Positions 11,596 through 23,666 of a DNA stretch of 64,000 nucleotides are shown here, in pieces. The stretch comes from Endomychus coccineus (taxonomy: Eukaryota > Arthropoda > Insecta > Coleoptera > Endomychidae). Position numbers and translations under genes: made by a program. The notes under the pieces are model-generated. The model was given only the letters and a program-made list of their open reading frames with translations. It did not search any database and was not told the origin of the DNA. Location: positions 200,448,524 to 200,512,523 of the forward strand of contig OY294067.1 in assembly GCA_958510875.1 (NCBI GenBank). The letters run 5' to 3'. How positions within the stretch are numbered: the first letter of the stretch is position 1; each line of letters opens with the position of its first letter.

Positions 11596-12637
11596 TCTGT
11601 ATTCATATATTGAGGATGTTAAAACCCAAACTGATTATTTCAAGAGAGGGTGGGATGCTAATCCGAGATAACCTACCTGGATAATCCAAGCTGTATTCCA
11701 AGACTGGTATCCCTTTCCATTACAAAGCGAAATGTAGTAGACATACAAAATTTGTAGTCGCACAGATAGATAGAGGAAAGTGAACTTGAACCTCAATACA
11801 TTTTACTCCAATGATCTTAATACCTCGTTTTGCTGAAAAAGGAAGTTGATAACGCCATTCGAAAACGTCACTATGTTGTGATACAATTGTGAGCAATCAC
11901 ATTTTGCAGTTCAATCAAGTATACGTCTAATCCATAGAGAAAATTAAAACATAAAATAGCAAGGGGTTGTAGGACGTGAAGACGCATATTATCTAACATT
12001 GACCAAAAACAGTATCACTTCTCTGCCTTCAGAATTCAAGCTGAACCAAATTGATCGTTATCTAGAATATTTAGTGATTTTAGTTGAGTTGAGTGAATAT
12101 TTAACGGAACTTGACTTAATATGTTCCAGCTTAAAAGTTTTCTTGGATAATATCCGATTTTGAAGTTATTAAATATTCAAAATGTATAGGAACTAGCTTT
12201 CGACCTAACACGATATCTTCCATTAATGGAATGTTTGTGCCTTTTCAACAAAGATGGATTGGTTGAAAGATCTCTAATGGATAGGAACTCGGAGAACCTA
12301 TAAATTCAATGTTTGAAAACTTCATAGTTGCATATCTGGTCTAGATTTTTCCGATATTTTGAATATCAAAAAATCTCCATTCATTCTCTATTATGCTACT
12401 ATTACAACTGAAGATTTTGAAGACAAGTGATCAAAAAGGGAAGAATTTCCATGAACATGTTGAACCACGGTCAGATTCCATCAATTAAGGCTATTACAAG
12501 TGATAGAGAAGCAGTGATCTAAATATCTCTGCCGGGGCCCCAGTACAACAACATAGTATGGCCCTTCAACAATTTAATGGCAAATAAAAGAAAGTCACAT
12601 GAAAAATTTTCCTGCGTTTTATATGATATATATCTGT
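11596..12637. other. No recognisable gene
   Basis: Sequence between the LINE remnant and the BEL/Pao element. No coding homology or structured repeat was recognised. Confidence 0.5.
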
Positions 12638-12776
12638 TGGAAATCAAATCAAACTAACCGTTGAAAATGTTTCTTCTCGGGAAATATTCACACGAATTCA
12701 ATTCAGATCAAAAATTATGAAATTTTTTTTACTTATTTCAATTACAAATCAACAAACCTTTTACATAACATTGTCA
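12638..12776 (-). repeat. BEL/Pao 3' LTR
   Basis: 139 bp that match 17491-17636 along their whole length. Read on the minus strand it starts TGACAATGTTATGTAAAAGG and ends GATTTCCA, giving canonical TG...CA ends. Confidence 0.88.
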
Positions 12777-12819
12777 TTTTTCCCCCAGGAATGAATTATG
12801 AACATAACACATTTCTAGC

Positions 12820-13520
12820 CGATTTTCTCTTCTGATCAAAATCAAGTTCTAATGGGTACAAACACTGTACAGGTTTCTTCACATTTTCCTTCCATTTTAA
12901 CTTCTATACCTATCCTTTCCCGGTATCAACTCCATAACTCGTCCAAGTCGCCAATATACCCTTTTCTTGTTATTCACTCCAACAATAACTAGATCTCCTA
13001 CTCTCAATGACCGACTAGGCTTCTCATGAGCTCGATTGACTAGTTGGGCCAAATATTCAGTTCAGAAATGTTGATGGAGTTTTTTCTTCAATGTACTGAG
13101 ACATTTCCAAGGGAATCTTATCTTATCTCCATCCGTATAAAATCCTTCAGGAAATTCAAATACTCCTGGATTCTTCATAATAATGAAGGTTTCAATTCAC
13201 CTCCAACTTCGAAGACATACGTCACCCACCACGGGGCTCCACATTGAACTTCCATTGAATAAGTTCCAAATGTTCCACTTTCTGGATGGCATTCCAATTT
13301 AAAGATCTGAACAAATTGTCTGCTATGTGGAAATTAGTTCCGTTATCACTGAAAATAACTCTCGGACGACCATTCATTCTGATGAACTTCCTCAGAGCAT
13401 TAGTAAAGGGAGTTGTACTCAGCGAAGTTAGAACTTCAAACCGAACAGCTCTAAGCACTGCACAAGTTCCACCCACACTTTTTTCTTATTCTTTAAATAC
13501 AAAGGCCCAGTAAGGTACAC
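12820..13520 (-). pseudogene. BEL/Pao integrase and DUF5641-like tail
   Basis: Sense order: LRAVRFEVLTSLSTTPFTNA then RPRVIFSDNGTNF (13476-13340), the integrase core with its second catalytic aspartate in SDNGTNF. WNAIQK and IQWKFNV come next (13320-13240). At about 12990-12860, GVNNKKRVYWRLGRVMELIPGKD is the DUF5641-type C-terminal module. Host integration would need an intact DDE triad; here the frame is broken and parts of the zinc-binding N-terminus are not clear. Confidence 0.85.
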
Positions 13521-14257
13521 TCCAATAACTTCAAAGAGTTTCGCATCTCGAACACGATCGACTGGCAGTGGAGGTGAACTACTCACAACATGTTTGGCCG
13601 TATACCTCCGACATCAAAACAGTTCGCTATTATAGATTTGATAGTTTTTCTCGACTCAAGGATCCAATACTCGTCACGTAATTTGATCATCATGAATCCC
13701 ACTCCAGCATGACAATATAGTTTATGTTTATCCAAAATCAACTATTTCACCAAGTCATATTTATGAATAAAAAGCTGAACATCTGAAATAGTGATGATCA
13801 TCTCGATATAACATTCTCAACTTAATTCGAATACTTCCTTTTTCATCCTCAAATGTATTCAATCCTTTTAGAAATCCCTTATCTACAGAAGCTTCCTCCT
13901 GCATGTTCTTAATTAGGCTTTCCTTAGCAAATTAGAGCTCTTCAAAACTGAATGGTCCACTACGATTAATAAAATTCTTCAAATTGTATTTATAACGGTG
14001 ATATCATACCATCACACGAAAATATTGATGAAAATTCAATCTCGGCTTGTCCACAAGAAACATCGAGACAACTTCTTTATCGGCTTTCTGTTCAACAAAA
14101 ATCAATTCCTCTTTCACCTCATATTCTTTAAAAATCCAACACTCACAAGGTTGCTTTAACCAATCTGAACGCTCATACTACCTTTCATCAACTAGTTGTT
14201 TGGATGAACAACCTCGAGAAGGTGAATTTGCAGGATTTATTGGGCCAGGAACATATT
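13521..14257 (-). pseudogene. BEL/Pao pol, decayed RNase H-integrase linker
   Basis: This part of pol lies between recognisable RNase H and integrase blocks. Base composition and position say it is pol, but frames are heavily interrupted and I cannot place individual motifs with confidence. Confidence 0.55.
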
Positions 14258-14704
14258 TCAAGTTTTCGGGGTGAGTAAACTTCCTGATTTCCTTAACCCG
14301 GTTGCCCACATAGTCTCCCCAAATTTTATTCCTTTGAATTCAGGCCAACGCTGTAGTAATATCGGATCAAAAAATGACGGGAACATTCTCGAATTTCTAA
14401 TTGAGTCTAACAAGCTAGCACCAATTAGGCAACCATTCAGTTCCAATCTTGGAACCGTCATTTTCTTCATTGGAGCAACTCGAGACTTTGCTTCCAAAAG
14501 TTATAGTGATGTGTACCAAGGTAATTTCACTCTCAGAAACACTGTCACAGCATGAGCATGCTTACTGTCATCGGTAAAAACATGCAAAGTCCAACATTTA
14601 CGGTCACTAGTTTCACCAGAGAATACACGAGGAATGCGAATTTGATTGGAGAGGGTAATTTGAGACACCCATTTCAAAAAGATCTTTCTCTTCATCTGCC
14701 CCAT
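14258..14704 (-). pseudogene. BEL/Pao RNase H
   Basis: The translation gives IPRVFSGETSDRKCWTLHVFTDDSKHAHAVTVFLR (14640-14530), where TDDSKHA is the first RNase H active-site block. It then reads MEAKSRVAPMKKMTVPRLELNGCLIGASLL (14497-14400), the very characteristic AKSRVAP-K-PRLEL block of BEL/Pao elements. A frameshift lies between the two blocks. Confidence 0.87.
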
Positions 14705-15640
14705 TCAAATTTATTGATGTGAATTTTCACTGGAATATTGACTGGACACTATATTCCCAATGGATTGTACACTTTTTGAGCTGCAGACGAAAGAACTCTC
14801 TTGGTCACGACTACTGGAACTGATATCCTCTCTCTGTCCACATACAATTCATCATTCACTCTGTCCCATATCATTCCCAGTACTGATACTGTGTGTGTAT
14901 TTGGATCATTCATCTCGTCGACGTTTGACATCTACAGTCGGAGATCCATTTCTGTTGCCAATAATAGATCAGTCGACTTTTCTTGGGAATGCTGATAATC
15001 TTCCATCTTCCATGGTATCTACTGAGCGAACGCAATTATCTACATATAAAGTCTTCAACAGTTTGTTAGTAATTTCCTTGTCTGATGTTTGGACATTCTT
15101 CAAATGATGTTCCAGCACAGCACCTAAGATAAAAGGACTACAAGTTGCTCCAAACATGACTCGAACTCGACGATACTCGATGATTACTTTCTTTCGAATA
15201 TCCTTCCACCAAAGGAATCTCATACAATCCCGATCCTCTTCTCTTACTTCAATCATCTACAAAGCTTTTCTAATATCCGAGATAACCAATCTTTTTTTTT
15301 TCGAAATTGAAGTGGTAGATCAGGAATCATCTGTATATAGCAACTTCCTTTCTTCAAACAGTCATTCAATGAAGGATTCTGCCCAATTTTGCATGATCCA
15401 TCAAAAACAGGTCGAACCGAGGTAGTGACACTGCTCAGCTTAACGACAGCTCGATGAGGGACATAATGGATTTTATTGCCATGTGATTCACTTATTAGGG
15501 ACACTTTCTCGATAAATCCCTCAGCAATCCAATCTCCGAAAAGTTTTGAGTAAAAATTGAATAAACCAATTTCCTCCAACTCTCTTGTAGCTGACTGTGG
15601 TCTTTCGATGGCGACCTCTCTATTTCTGGGTAAGAGAGGG
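14705..15640 (-). pseudogene. BEL/Pao reverse transcriptase
   Basis: Sense order from 15579: FNFYSKLFGDWIAEGFIEKV, IHYVPHRAVVKLSSVTTSVR then PVFDGS, and NPSLNDCL. From 15256: MRFLWW, YRRVRVMFGATCSPFILGAV, and LYVDNCVRSVDT, where YVDN occupies the catalytic YxDD box. From 14931: VLGMIWDRVNDELYVDRERI and LSSAAQKVYNPLGI (connection). Stops and at least two frameshifts break the protein. Confidence 0.9.
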
Positions 15641-15669
15641 TGATGTTCCTTCCATGAAAGAGATACTAC

Positions 15670-16257
15670 TTACCTACCATCATCATTCCGACTGAGTCCT
15701 TGGAAGAACTTCTGCTTATCTTCCTCTTCCAGCTCTTTGGCAGTCTTAACATCCGTCTTATCACGAATGCCAATCACATCAAGGTCACATAATTGATTAA
15801 TGGACCAATCTTGTAACGTCATCGATAGAGTCTCTTCTCCTAATTCATCCATAATGCCGGATATAGTCCATCCTAACCTTGTTTTTTGTACTGTCAGTCC
15901 ACATGGAGGCTGAGACTGTTCCCCAGTGAGTAGTCTACCATATATGTCAGCTCCTATCAACACTTCGAAAGGCGGGTACCCCACCGTCACATCTGCAAGC
16001 TGAATTCCTTTCATATTTAATTCAGCCATCAATTGATTTGATGATTGAGAAACTCGTGGAATCGGATTGCAGATCTTCACTTTGTTCCGCACTGCCATTG
16101 AGCATGAATAACCACCACCATTACTCTGGAGGACTATATTGTACTTCTGGTGGTGTATGACAAGATCTTCTCCACCAAAAAGTGAGTTAGTTACTGTTTC
16201 TTGACCTCTTGATTGTAACCCTAATTTTTCAGTGGTTGACTTTCGGATGTACGATCC
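15670..16257 (-). pseudogene. BEL/Pao aspartic protease region
   Basis: Follows gag in the same direction. The start has the glycine-serine-glutamine block GSQGSYIRKSTTEKLGL (about 16270-16215), normally preceded by a catalytic aspartate. Then MAVRNKVKICNPIPRVSQ and YPPFEVLIGADIYGRLLTGE (15995-15936), the LIGADxxxxxxTG block of BEL/Pao proteases. It ends before the RT with a short linker. Part of the active-site lead-in seems deleted. Confidence 0.82.
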
Positions 16258-17379
16258 TTGTGATCCGTTGTCCCCACATACAGAACACTGGATACTGGCT
16301 TTACATTTTCACGCGTTGTGATTTGGACGAAAACAAATAGAACACATCTTTTTCTTTCTCAGATAACTCTTCGTTGTTTGTAAAGTCCAGCTTCGTGCAG
16401 TATTACACTCCATCGCTTCACGATTCTTGTCGCAAAACAGACAGTCAGGAACATTACCACTGTGACAAGTAGCTAAAATTGGAGTAGGTTGAGATTTCAA
16501 ATTCTTAAGAGAATTGTCTTCATTCACTTTTTTCTCCAAACCAAACCCACTATTAGACAGATCCAACCTCTGCTGGATGAGTGCTTCCTGTCCGAAAAAT
16601 TCCTTCAACAGATCCAATCGATTCCAGGGTGGCTCATCCTTTGCACCATCATGCTTGTTCAAAGGGTTCCTCTGCCACAATACCTGCAACTCTTTTGGAA
16701 GACTTGACTCAACTATTGGAAATAGCCACGTCTCTGGATCAGCATTCTCCACTTTCAAATTGTTTAGAGCTCTCAAATGAGACTGCAACTTGAGGTGTAG
16801 CTTATTGAAGGAAATCTTGTTGGTTGATTTGGAATTAGCGATCACTAAATCCAAAATCTGCCACATATCGACTATGAGTAATAGGTCCTCATTCCCATAA
16901 CGATTCTTCAAAGCTTCAACTGCTACATTGTTATTCTTTGCACTCGATGGGTAACTTGATACTATATCATACGCATCAGTTCCTTCCTTGAGCGAATGAA
17001 TCAGGTAGTCAAACTTATCACTTTCGTATAAGGTTGGGTCTTTATCAATTTTTTCGAACTAAGCCCAAAACCTAAGCCAATCCTCAAGTTCTCCACTAAA
17101 TTTCTCCATCTCTAGCTTTGGTAGTCGATATCCTCTCATATCATGTCCACTATTCGATCCAACATCATTACTATGTGCCGGTGGAGGAATTGAGGGTTTC
17201 TGTGACTCCAAACTATTCAAAACTTTATCCGTTTTCATTCGAATTTCATAGATTTTCAACTGTAAATTCTGAATCTGTTCATATTCTTCATCTTGCTGTA
17301 CCTCTGGAGTGTCATCGTGGGCCATTTGATCCAAAATTTTATCATCTACCTCATTAACTTTATCCTGTGTCTTTTTCAA
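16258..17379 (-). pseudogene. BEL/Pao gag
   Basis: The frame starts at MKKTQDKVNEVD (17379) and runs to about 16258 in one frame with two in-frame stops: at 17059-17061 (after LRFWA, where homologs usually continue with Q) and at 16309-16311 (after CFRPNHNA). Blocks: coiled N-terminus, LPKLEMEKFSGELEDWLRFW (17115-17062), the region LKNRYGNEDLLLIVDMWQIL (16911-16850), and zinc knuckle CSICFRPNHNA...KC. This is capsid/nucleocapsid of the retrotransposon. Confidence 0.88.
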
Positions 17380-17472
17380 TACCCCATGATCAAGATCATC
17401 CTATCTTTATCTGCGGGTATTCTACTACACAGACCTTCCAGCTCAGCTACATTGTTTCCACATATTCATCAC

Positions 17473-17490
17473 GTCGGGATCACCAAATTT
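17473..17490 (-). other. Primer-binding site region of BEL/Pao
   Basis: Directly inside the 5' LTR the minus strand reads AAATTTGGTGATCCCGAC, where the tRNA primer site is expected. TGGTGAxCCCGAC resembles start regions of other BEL/Pao elements. The tRNA identity is not determined. Confidence 0.6.
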
Positions 17491-17636
17491 TGGAAATCAA
17501 ATCAAACTAACAGCCTAAAGTGTTTCTTCTCGTAAAATATTCATACCAATCCAATTCAGATGAAAAATTATGATAGATTCTTTACTTTTTTGTTATCTCA
17601 ATTACAAATCAATAAACCTTTGATATAAAATTGTCA
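17491..17636 (-). repeat. BEL/Pao 5' LTR
   Basis: 146-bp partner of 12638-12776. On the minus strand it starts TGACAATTTTATATCAAAGG and ends GATTTCCA. The two LTRs differ at many positions and by small indels, so the insertion is old. Confidence 0.88.
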
Positions 17637-17799
17637 TTTTTCACAATATCCATATTTAATTTCAATCTCGGAATCCATCTTGTAATCTTACAATCAATAT
17701 CACAATCCATAATCTCACAACCTATAATCTATACGCTTATATTTTGGTAACAATCTTTAAAATCTTGCCTTGCCAACTTTCGCCTTGACAAACTTTCCG
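17637..17799. other. No recognisable gene
   Basis: Short AT-rich stretch with repeated CAATCC/CAATC words between the BEL/Pao LTR and hAT debris. Confidence 0.45.
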
Positions 17800-18062
17800 A
17801 CTATTGCATTCAGGTTTCCTCTCAACGAGTTCGACACCTTACTCTCTATCGACAAAACAGTCCAGTCTCTGTAGCCTCATCGAATTTTGAAGATAATCTC
17901 TTATCATTTTCAATTTATAAAAGGAGCGCTCTGATGTAGCAACAGTCACTGGAATGGTTTAAAACAGTAGAATTACTGTGTAAACGTCCGTAAAACTAGC
18001 TGAAGGAGTGAAATACTCGTTCAATATTGAGTTAGCCAATTCCCTCGTGGAACGTACCTTAG
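17800..18062 (-). pseudogene. hAT transposase C-terminal dimerisation remnant
   Basis: The minus strand reads LANSILNEYFTPSASFTDVY, then a stop, then TIPVTVATSERSFYKLKMIRDYLQNSM and RLQRL. The block (T/L)xPVTVATxERSFSKLKxIK is diagnostic of the hAT dimerisation domain (ZMYM/THAP9-type relatives). Only this domain remains. Confidence 0.82.
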
Positions 18063-18432
18063 AAATTTGATCTAAAGTTTTCGACTACAGTTTTCCGAAA
18101 CCACAATATTATCAATTTCTTTGTCAACCTTTTCAAAAAGAAATGATGAATTTCATAATTTGGGGGCCTCAAATTTGATAGAATTGTAAAATATTGGGAG
18201 CCCCAAAAAGCAAATTTTCTGACAAAGATCTCTCATTGAGTAAGAGGCTCTCATTGTAAAATATTTAATCCCTATTTTTATTAAAATAATTAATTATTAT
18301 TTTTGTTACACATTTACAACATACTATGGAATGTACAATGATATAATTAAAAAAATGCCACATGTTGGGGGCCCTTGTAGCCGGGGGCCCCAGGCAGTTG
18401 CACCGGCTGGACCGGGGGTAGTCACACCACTG
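18063..18432 (-). mobile_element. hAT terminal region
   Basis: The right edge on the minus strand reads CAGTGGTGTGACTACCCC (18432 downward), a typical hAT terminus. It is followed by G/C-rich GGGGCCCC words that contrast with the AT-rich surroundings. The other terminus was not found, so an internally deleted, truncated copy is likely. Confidence 0.6.
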
Positions 18433-19014
18433 TGTTGTGGCTTAGAGAATATAATTTTACGTCATCAGTCTGATATTTTCAATAACCTATTCATAATGCG
18501 ATCTTCCTCCATAAGTCAGATAAATTAAGTGATGCATACATCTGCCAGCTAATTTCATGACTGTACGGTTGATGACTTTATTATGGTGCATTCAATTGTA
18601 TAGTAATGTATAAATCTAACATTGAGAGGATAGCAAGGTATTCAGAATAATCACATCATCTATTAGGAAGTATTCAATGGAATAGGATTACATTTTATCA
18701 TTTCATCGTTCACTACGTGATATAAAATTGTATCCATTACGTAAAGTTGACCACTACCATTTTGATCATCACATATAAATTCACAACATTCTTCAATCCG
18801 ATTCAGCGGTAACGCAATCAATTTTAGCAAGACAGAAATTACGCTAGAGGAGTAGAAATTTCATCAAAAGGTCCAGAATTTACGATACAGGAGTAGAAGT
18901 TTCATCAAAAGATTCAAAATTTAGTTCATATGTAAACAGTTATTGCACTCAAAAATGTAGCAAAAACCGATCGAACAAAAAATAAATTAAGTAGCTGATT
19001 CAATCGAAACTCAA
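18433..19014. other. No gene; small direct duplication
   Basis: No coding homology. A 41-bp direct duplication, GGAGTAGAAATTTCATCAAA then GGAGTAGAAGTTTCATCAAA, lies at about 18849-18925. Confidence 0.5.
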
Positions 19015-20640
19015 AAAACACAATACTATCAATAACCTCTCTCTCAACAAACTCATTAAATCTATTAAGCAAAAAACAATCAGTGATAATTTGATTTTAA
19101 CTAAAACCGATGAGTCTAATGCAACAGTTATATTAGCAAAGACATCATATTTACAGATTGATTGGTTCATCGATAACGAAAACATTATTAAAATCAAAAT
19201 CAAGACCCTACCGCTAAAATACAAAGTCATTAAAAAAATATTCTAGCGGGAATTAGAGTTCTATTTACAAAATCAGAAATATTCTATTGTAGAGATATGA
19301 ACACTCGGGCACCTTTATTATATGGTTTAATTAAGAATCATGAAGAAAATTATTCTATTCGACCTGTTGTTTCCTATATCAATAGCTCAACTAGAAAAAT
19401 ACAAATCAAATTGAATAATTTTTCAGGAAACTTGAACATTTTTCATGTTTCATCTTAACAAAATTCAATAGATCTTGTTAGATAAATCGAATCTGTGAAT
19501 ATCCCGTCTAACAGTAAATTAGATTCCTTCCACGTTTGTAACATGTTTTCAGATATACCGTCCGGAGAATGTCTTATGATTTTGACCGATATTATTAACT
19601 GCAGTAAAATCAATCCATTGATTCAATATGAATAATTCCTATGTTTTGAATTTTGTATAAGTCAAAACTATTTTCAGTTTAATCAATCATGTTCAATTTA
19701 ACCGGACCATATTCCAATGGGTGCCCCTTCTAGTCCGCTTGTAGCAGCAATTTATTTATGTATTATTGGAGATAACATTTTTAAATCCCAACTTACTCGG
19801 GAACATATAATTTTGTGGCATAAATATGTAGATGATGTTTCAACATGTCTTGAAGGGACAAATAGACAATTAGATAGCTTTCACCTAATTCACTCAAGAA
19901 TAAAGTTACAGTAGAAACTGAAATAAACATTTCTATCAACTTATTAGTTAAAATGGCTTCCTTCCATTCAATGATACATAGGCTTTAACAAGGGAGTGAA
20001 TTCAATTAAACAAATAAGTGAGTAATGGTTATTCATTCGAAATAATTAATCAACCGTAAATAACAAAACAACATTTACCTCAGTATATACCTAAAAATTG
20101 AAATTCAACCAAAAAGAGATTTGTGAGTGTCATTTATTTTGGAAAAATTACTAAATAAATCTAAAACATTGCCAACCATCATGACTTGAATATTGTTTTT
20201 GAATCCAAGTCCAAATTAGGACATATCATACGCAATAATAAAGACAATTGATAAATCTGGAGCCTCTAAACTATCTTGTTTGGAATGCGATTCCTTTCAT
20301 ATAGGCCAAACGAGACGCTCAGTTTCTATTAAGGTTAAATGAACACAAAAGATGGTTTAGACTCTCAACATCAGGTTCCACATTTGCATTTTTTCTATAA
20401 TAATTATTATTTCCCTGATATAGACAGTTCACATATTTTACATATTACTGAAAAAAGGTCGAAACTAAAGTTGCTGGAATTTTTGGAATATTGCAAGACC
20501 AAAACCAATACCCTACTCCTTAATGATCAAACAGATTTACTTATTCATCATTATTTAAAGCTAAGTAATGTATTTATTCCACGAATTATTGTCCTGATTA
20601 GTTTCTATACCCTACTATTAATAGCAATTCTTTATTATTA
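19015..20640 (+). pseudogene. Penelope-like retroelement reverse transcriptase
   Basis: Broken plus-strand protein with Penelope-like blocks in order. ISDNLILTKTDESNATVIL is at 19078-19134. TRAPLLYGLIKNHEENYSIR and PVVSYINSSTR are at 19306-19395. PSGECLMILTDIIN is at about 19560. MGAPSSPLVAAIYLCI is at 19717-19765. ILWHKYVDDVSTCLEG, with the catalytic YVDD, is at 19811-19857. Near the end, FYNNYYFPDIDSSHILHITEK (20393-20455) matches the C-terminal part of related elements here (compare 53999-54110). Multiple stops and frameshifts; the GIY-YIG core is not preserved. Confidence 0.86.
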
Positions 20641-22508
20641 AGATATGAAAGCACACCATTAATCCTATAGTAATAATCCTTTAAGTTCATGAAATATCGA
20701 CCCCACTTTTCTTTTGCTACATACCGATAAGTATATTTATAGTTGAAGTTATATATTTTATTTGCATTTGAATACCGTCTGAAGATAATAACTGTGATAC
20801 TCGAGTAAAGCAAGTTACAAATAAAAGTGGTATCGACATAGTAGTGTTTAATTTTACATTAAAGATTCATGTGGTCGGATCCTGTAATTACTGAGCACAG
20901 CTTTATTGCAAGTCTTAGACATCGAGGCAATGATCATGAAAGTTGTGGAAAGTTCACTCTGAGATTATCGAGCATTTTTAAAATTGGAACGATAAATTAT
21001 AGCGGCAGTAAGCCTCACCCAGTCTGTTGATGTCAGCCAATTACATTACTTATACAAATATAACAAGTTACGTAATAACTCGAAGTTTTTCACACCAAAT
21101 TTACCCCAATTATACCAAAATTATGTCACATTTTCTTAATGAACCTTATGTATTTATTGAATCATTGAAAGATCACACCTGCTAACTAGTGAAAGTGGAG
21201 GAAAAACTGTAGGTATAGTATGAGAATTGATTGATGTGTCAATTGTATGGGTGATATAAAATAACATGAGAGCAGGCAATTATCAATTTTCATCAATTCA
21301 TCAAATAATGATAGATTGTTGATGTTTGTAATCAAAGCGGAAATGGTATAAAATGTATCTTCAATTTAGTGACTCAATACTTTCGAAGCTTACTAAGTGT
21401 AAATTCTGAATTGTATAGTAATCGGATGATTACACACAAATTCATCTTGTAACAAGCAATTATCAATATATTTATTTATTTATCTATTATTTATCTACAG
21501 GATAGATATCTCAAATAACGCCCAACGACTTAAGGGAATGTAATAATACATATTAGTTCACAAGATATTTAAGTCAAACGCTTCAAGTGTAATTTAAATA
21601 TAAGTGTAGTATGCAAATAATTAATTAATTATTTAAATATAGAACAATTATGAAATACTATTAACAAGAAATCAAGGATTAAAAAATTTCAGGAATAATC
21701 AAGAACTTTTCGGCTTGGGCATAATAATAAACCTTCCCTAAGGAACTTCAACTTTATATGTGTACCCTTTGATACTGATGAGAATACTTCAAAACGAATA
21801 GTCAGGTATCGCGGATATTTTCATTTGGTTTTATTCAACTAAACAACATCGTCGTGCGAATCTAGTTTGCCTGAAACTTCGTTTGAAAAGATCAACATGA
21901 CGCTTTTAGATCAACAAACTGCTTATTAGTCTATCGCGAGACACGTGAGTTTCGGAAAGACCGGATGGGCGTTAGTATCGATTTTCTCCTTGCATCATAT
22001 ACATCACTGTAAAAAATGGGTGTAATTTTAATGGTGTAAATTGGTAAGATTAATATGATGTACTGGCAACTATTACCACATTTTTGAGATAAAGCTTGAA
22101 GTACCTTAAAGTTGGAGGACATTTTCAAGTAAATTTGATTCTGGTGTATTTCTACGTTACAGAATAGGAAATTACCTCTGCGTGAATAATTTTACCCTAG
22201 ATTTGACTGTAAATTTATGATTAAATTTGATACCAATTGGATTCATTTTCCCACTAATAGTGAAAATTTATTCAAATGGGTTTAGTGATCGTACAGTTTG
22301 ACAGCGTATTATGAACCGGTTACATGAAAGATTGATCAAATAATAGGAAGCTGCCTATTGGTTATACCATTATCTATAGTAAATAAAAACAAACACTTTT
22401 TGTCCCAAAATAAAAACTTCAATTCGGACGTAAAGATTGCGAAGGAACTTGTAGTGTAGCAGTGGCGTGCTAATAATCTTTGACAATGCTGACTGATCAT
22501 TTTCTAAA
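20641..22508. other. No recognisable gene
   Basis: AT-rich sequence with low-complexity TATTTATTTATT near 21470. A CAGTGGCGTG word at 22460 looks like a hAT end but has no partner. Confidence 0.5.
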
Positions 22509-22763
22509 ATGGAATGTACTAAATGTGAATTAGAAGTTTGTACTGATGATGATTGTGTTGTGTGGTATGTAACTGCTGTAGTGATACGATACATGATAAA
22601 TGCAGAAAGTTTCCTATATATTCAAATCCTTAAATTGGTGAGAAGGCTTGATGAGGTCTTCGAGAAGTATAAAGCTCTCCAGGAAGAGAATGATACTCTG
22701 AGAAGGAAGTTGGAAGAAAAAAGCATCGACAGAATCCTGTTGTTATTGACCAGTACGCAATGA
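22509..22763 (+). pseudogene. LINE ORF1 fragment, zinc finger plus coiled coil
   Basis: Starts MECTKCELEVCTDDDCVV. The next frame then gives CNCCSDTIHDKCRKF, so a single frameshift splits a C2-C2...H-x2-C (PHD-like) finger. It returns to frame with KLVRRLDEVFEKYKALQEEN followed by DTLRRKLEEK, a coiled coil. A PHD-like finger followed by a coiled coil is how ORF1 begins in some LINEs (compare 46083-45652). A host origin cannot be excluded. Confidence 0.5.
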
Positions 22764-23071
22764 TACAAGAAATCCAATATAGAGGAACCCGAAGGTCAAA
22801 CATCAATATACGTAATGTTTAAGAATTCTGATTGGATACACTTTATTGCTACCATTGGTGTTGACGTAACTATTTAAAAACTTTTTGACTGGACAAGTTT
22901 ACGGTGAACAAAAATAGGGCTTCTAAGGTTATTTCAGGAAGTGTTCAGGAACCTTTTTGAATTTTGAGAAATAGGAAAAAGGTGAATCTTCCAGGACATT
23001 CATGATGATCAAATCAAAACTAGCAAGATTGTTTTATTTCAACTAAATTAAACTAAATGAAAGGGTGATAC
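22764..23071. other. No recognisable gene
   Basis: Short stretch without identifiable content before the AAT microsatellite. Confidence 0.45.
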
Positions 23072-23072
23072 A

Positions 23073-23105
<33 letters not shown>
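23073..23105. repeat. (AAT)n microsatellite, probable LINE tail
   Basis: About eleven AAT units. On the minus strand they directly follow GAATAAACA, so they look like the 3' tail of the LINE remnant whose C-terminus is at 23304-23600. Confidence 0.8.
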
Positions 23106-23106
<1 letters not shown>

Positions 23107-23600
23107 TTTATTCAAGGACAAGTTAAATAGTTCATACAATATATTATCAATTAGAATAAACAAAAATGATTCACGAAGTACTAAGTACTTGTTGTGAATA
23201 ATTAAGAATTTTAACAATAATATAATATGTAATACATTTATTCAGAGAAGAAAGAGGAGAATACCTTCATATAGAACATAATTTTAATTAATTTTAATTG
23301 AATTCAATTCTGCAAAAAGTTAAACGATTCATTACATAGCCAGACCTTAATTTTTGATTTAAATATATTTATTGAGTTTACTAATTTGAGACTTTGTGGA
23401 ATTTTATCATATACAATAGAACTTAAGTATGTGTAACACCTCTGCCCTATAGATTTGCGACATAATTTCTTAGTTGTTATAGCATTTTTTCCCCGAGTAT
23501 CATATACATGCTTATTAAAACTTAGCATACTTGGATTTTTATGTAGCTCAATGCAAATTGACGGGATATATAATTTTCTTATTTCAAGAAATCCTGACTC
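23106..23600 (-). pseudogene. LINE ORF2 C-terminus and 3' UTR
   Basis: The minus-strand frame ending at 23304 reads HVYDTRGKNAITTKKLCRKS, RCYTYLSSIVYDKIPQSLKL and IFKSKIKVWL. This matches the (Y)NTR...S..Y.GP.(I/L)YN.LP......FK..L..WL ending of CR1/L2/jockey-group reverse transcriptases. About 200 bp of AT-rich 3' UTR and an ATT tail follow. 5'-truncated. Confidence 0.68.
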
Positions 23601-23666
23601 TCTAAATAGTGAGTCTGATGGGTAAAGTTTAAACTATCAAATACAGTAATAATATTCCAACAATCA

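Larger units (their letters stand above)
12638..17636 (-). mobile_element. BEL/Pao LTR retrotransposon (decayed)
   Basis: A structurally complete element of about 5.0 kb on the minus strand. In sense order it has a 5' LTR (17636-17491), primer-binding region, gag, protease, reverse transcriptase, RNase H, integrase, a DUF5641-like tail, a purine-rich tract (GGGGGAAAA just before 12776) and a 3' LTR (12776-12638). The order protease-RT-RNase H-integrase and the motifs YVDN and AKSRVAPMKK identify BEL/Pao. Many stops and frameshifts show that it is inactive. I see no convincing target-site duplication. Confidence 0.93.

Noticed and set aside
16489..17535. Plus-strand open frames across the gag region
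   Set aside because: They are shadows of the minus-strand BEL/Pao gag.
22460..22475. hAT terminus CAGTGGCGTG
   Set aside because: Single occurrence without partner TIR or 8-bp duplication.
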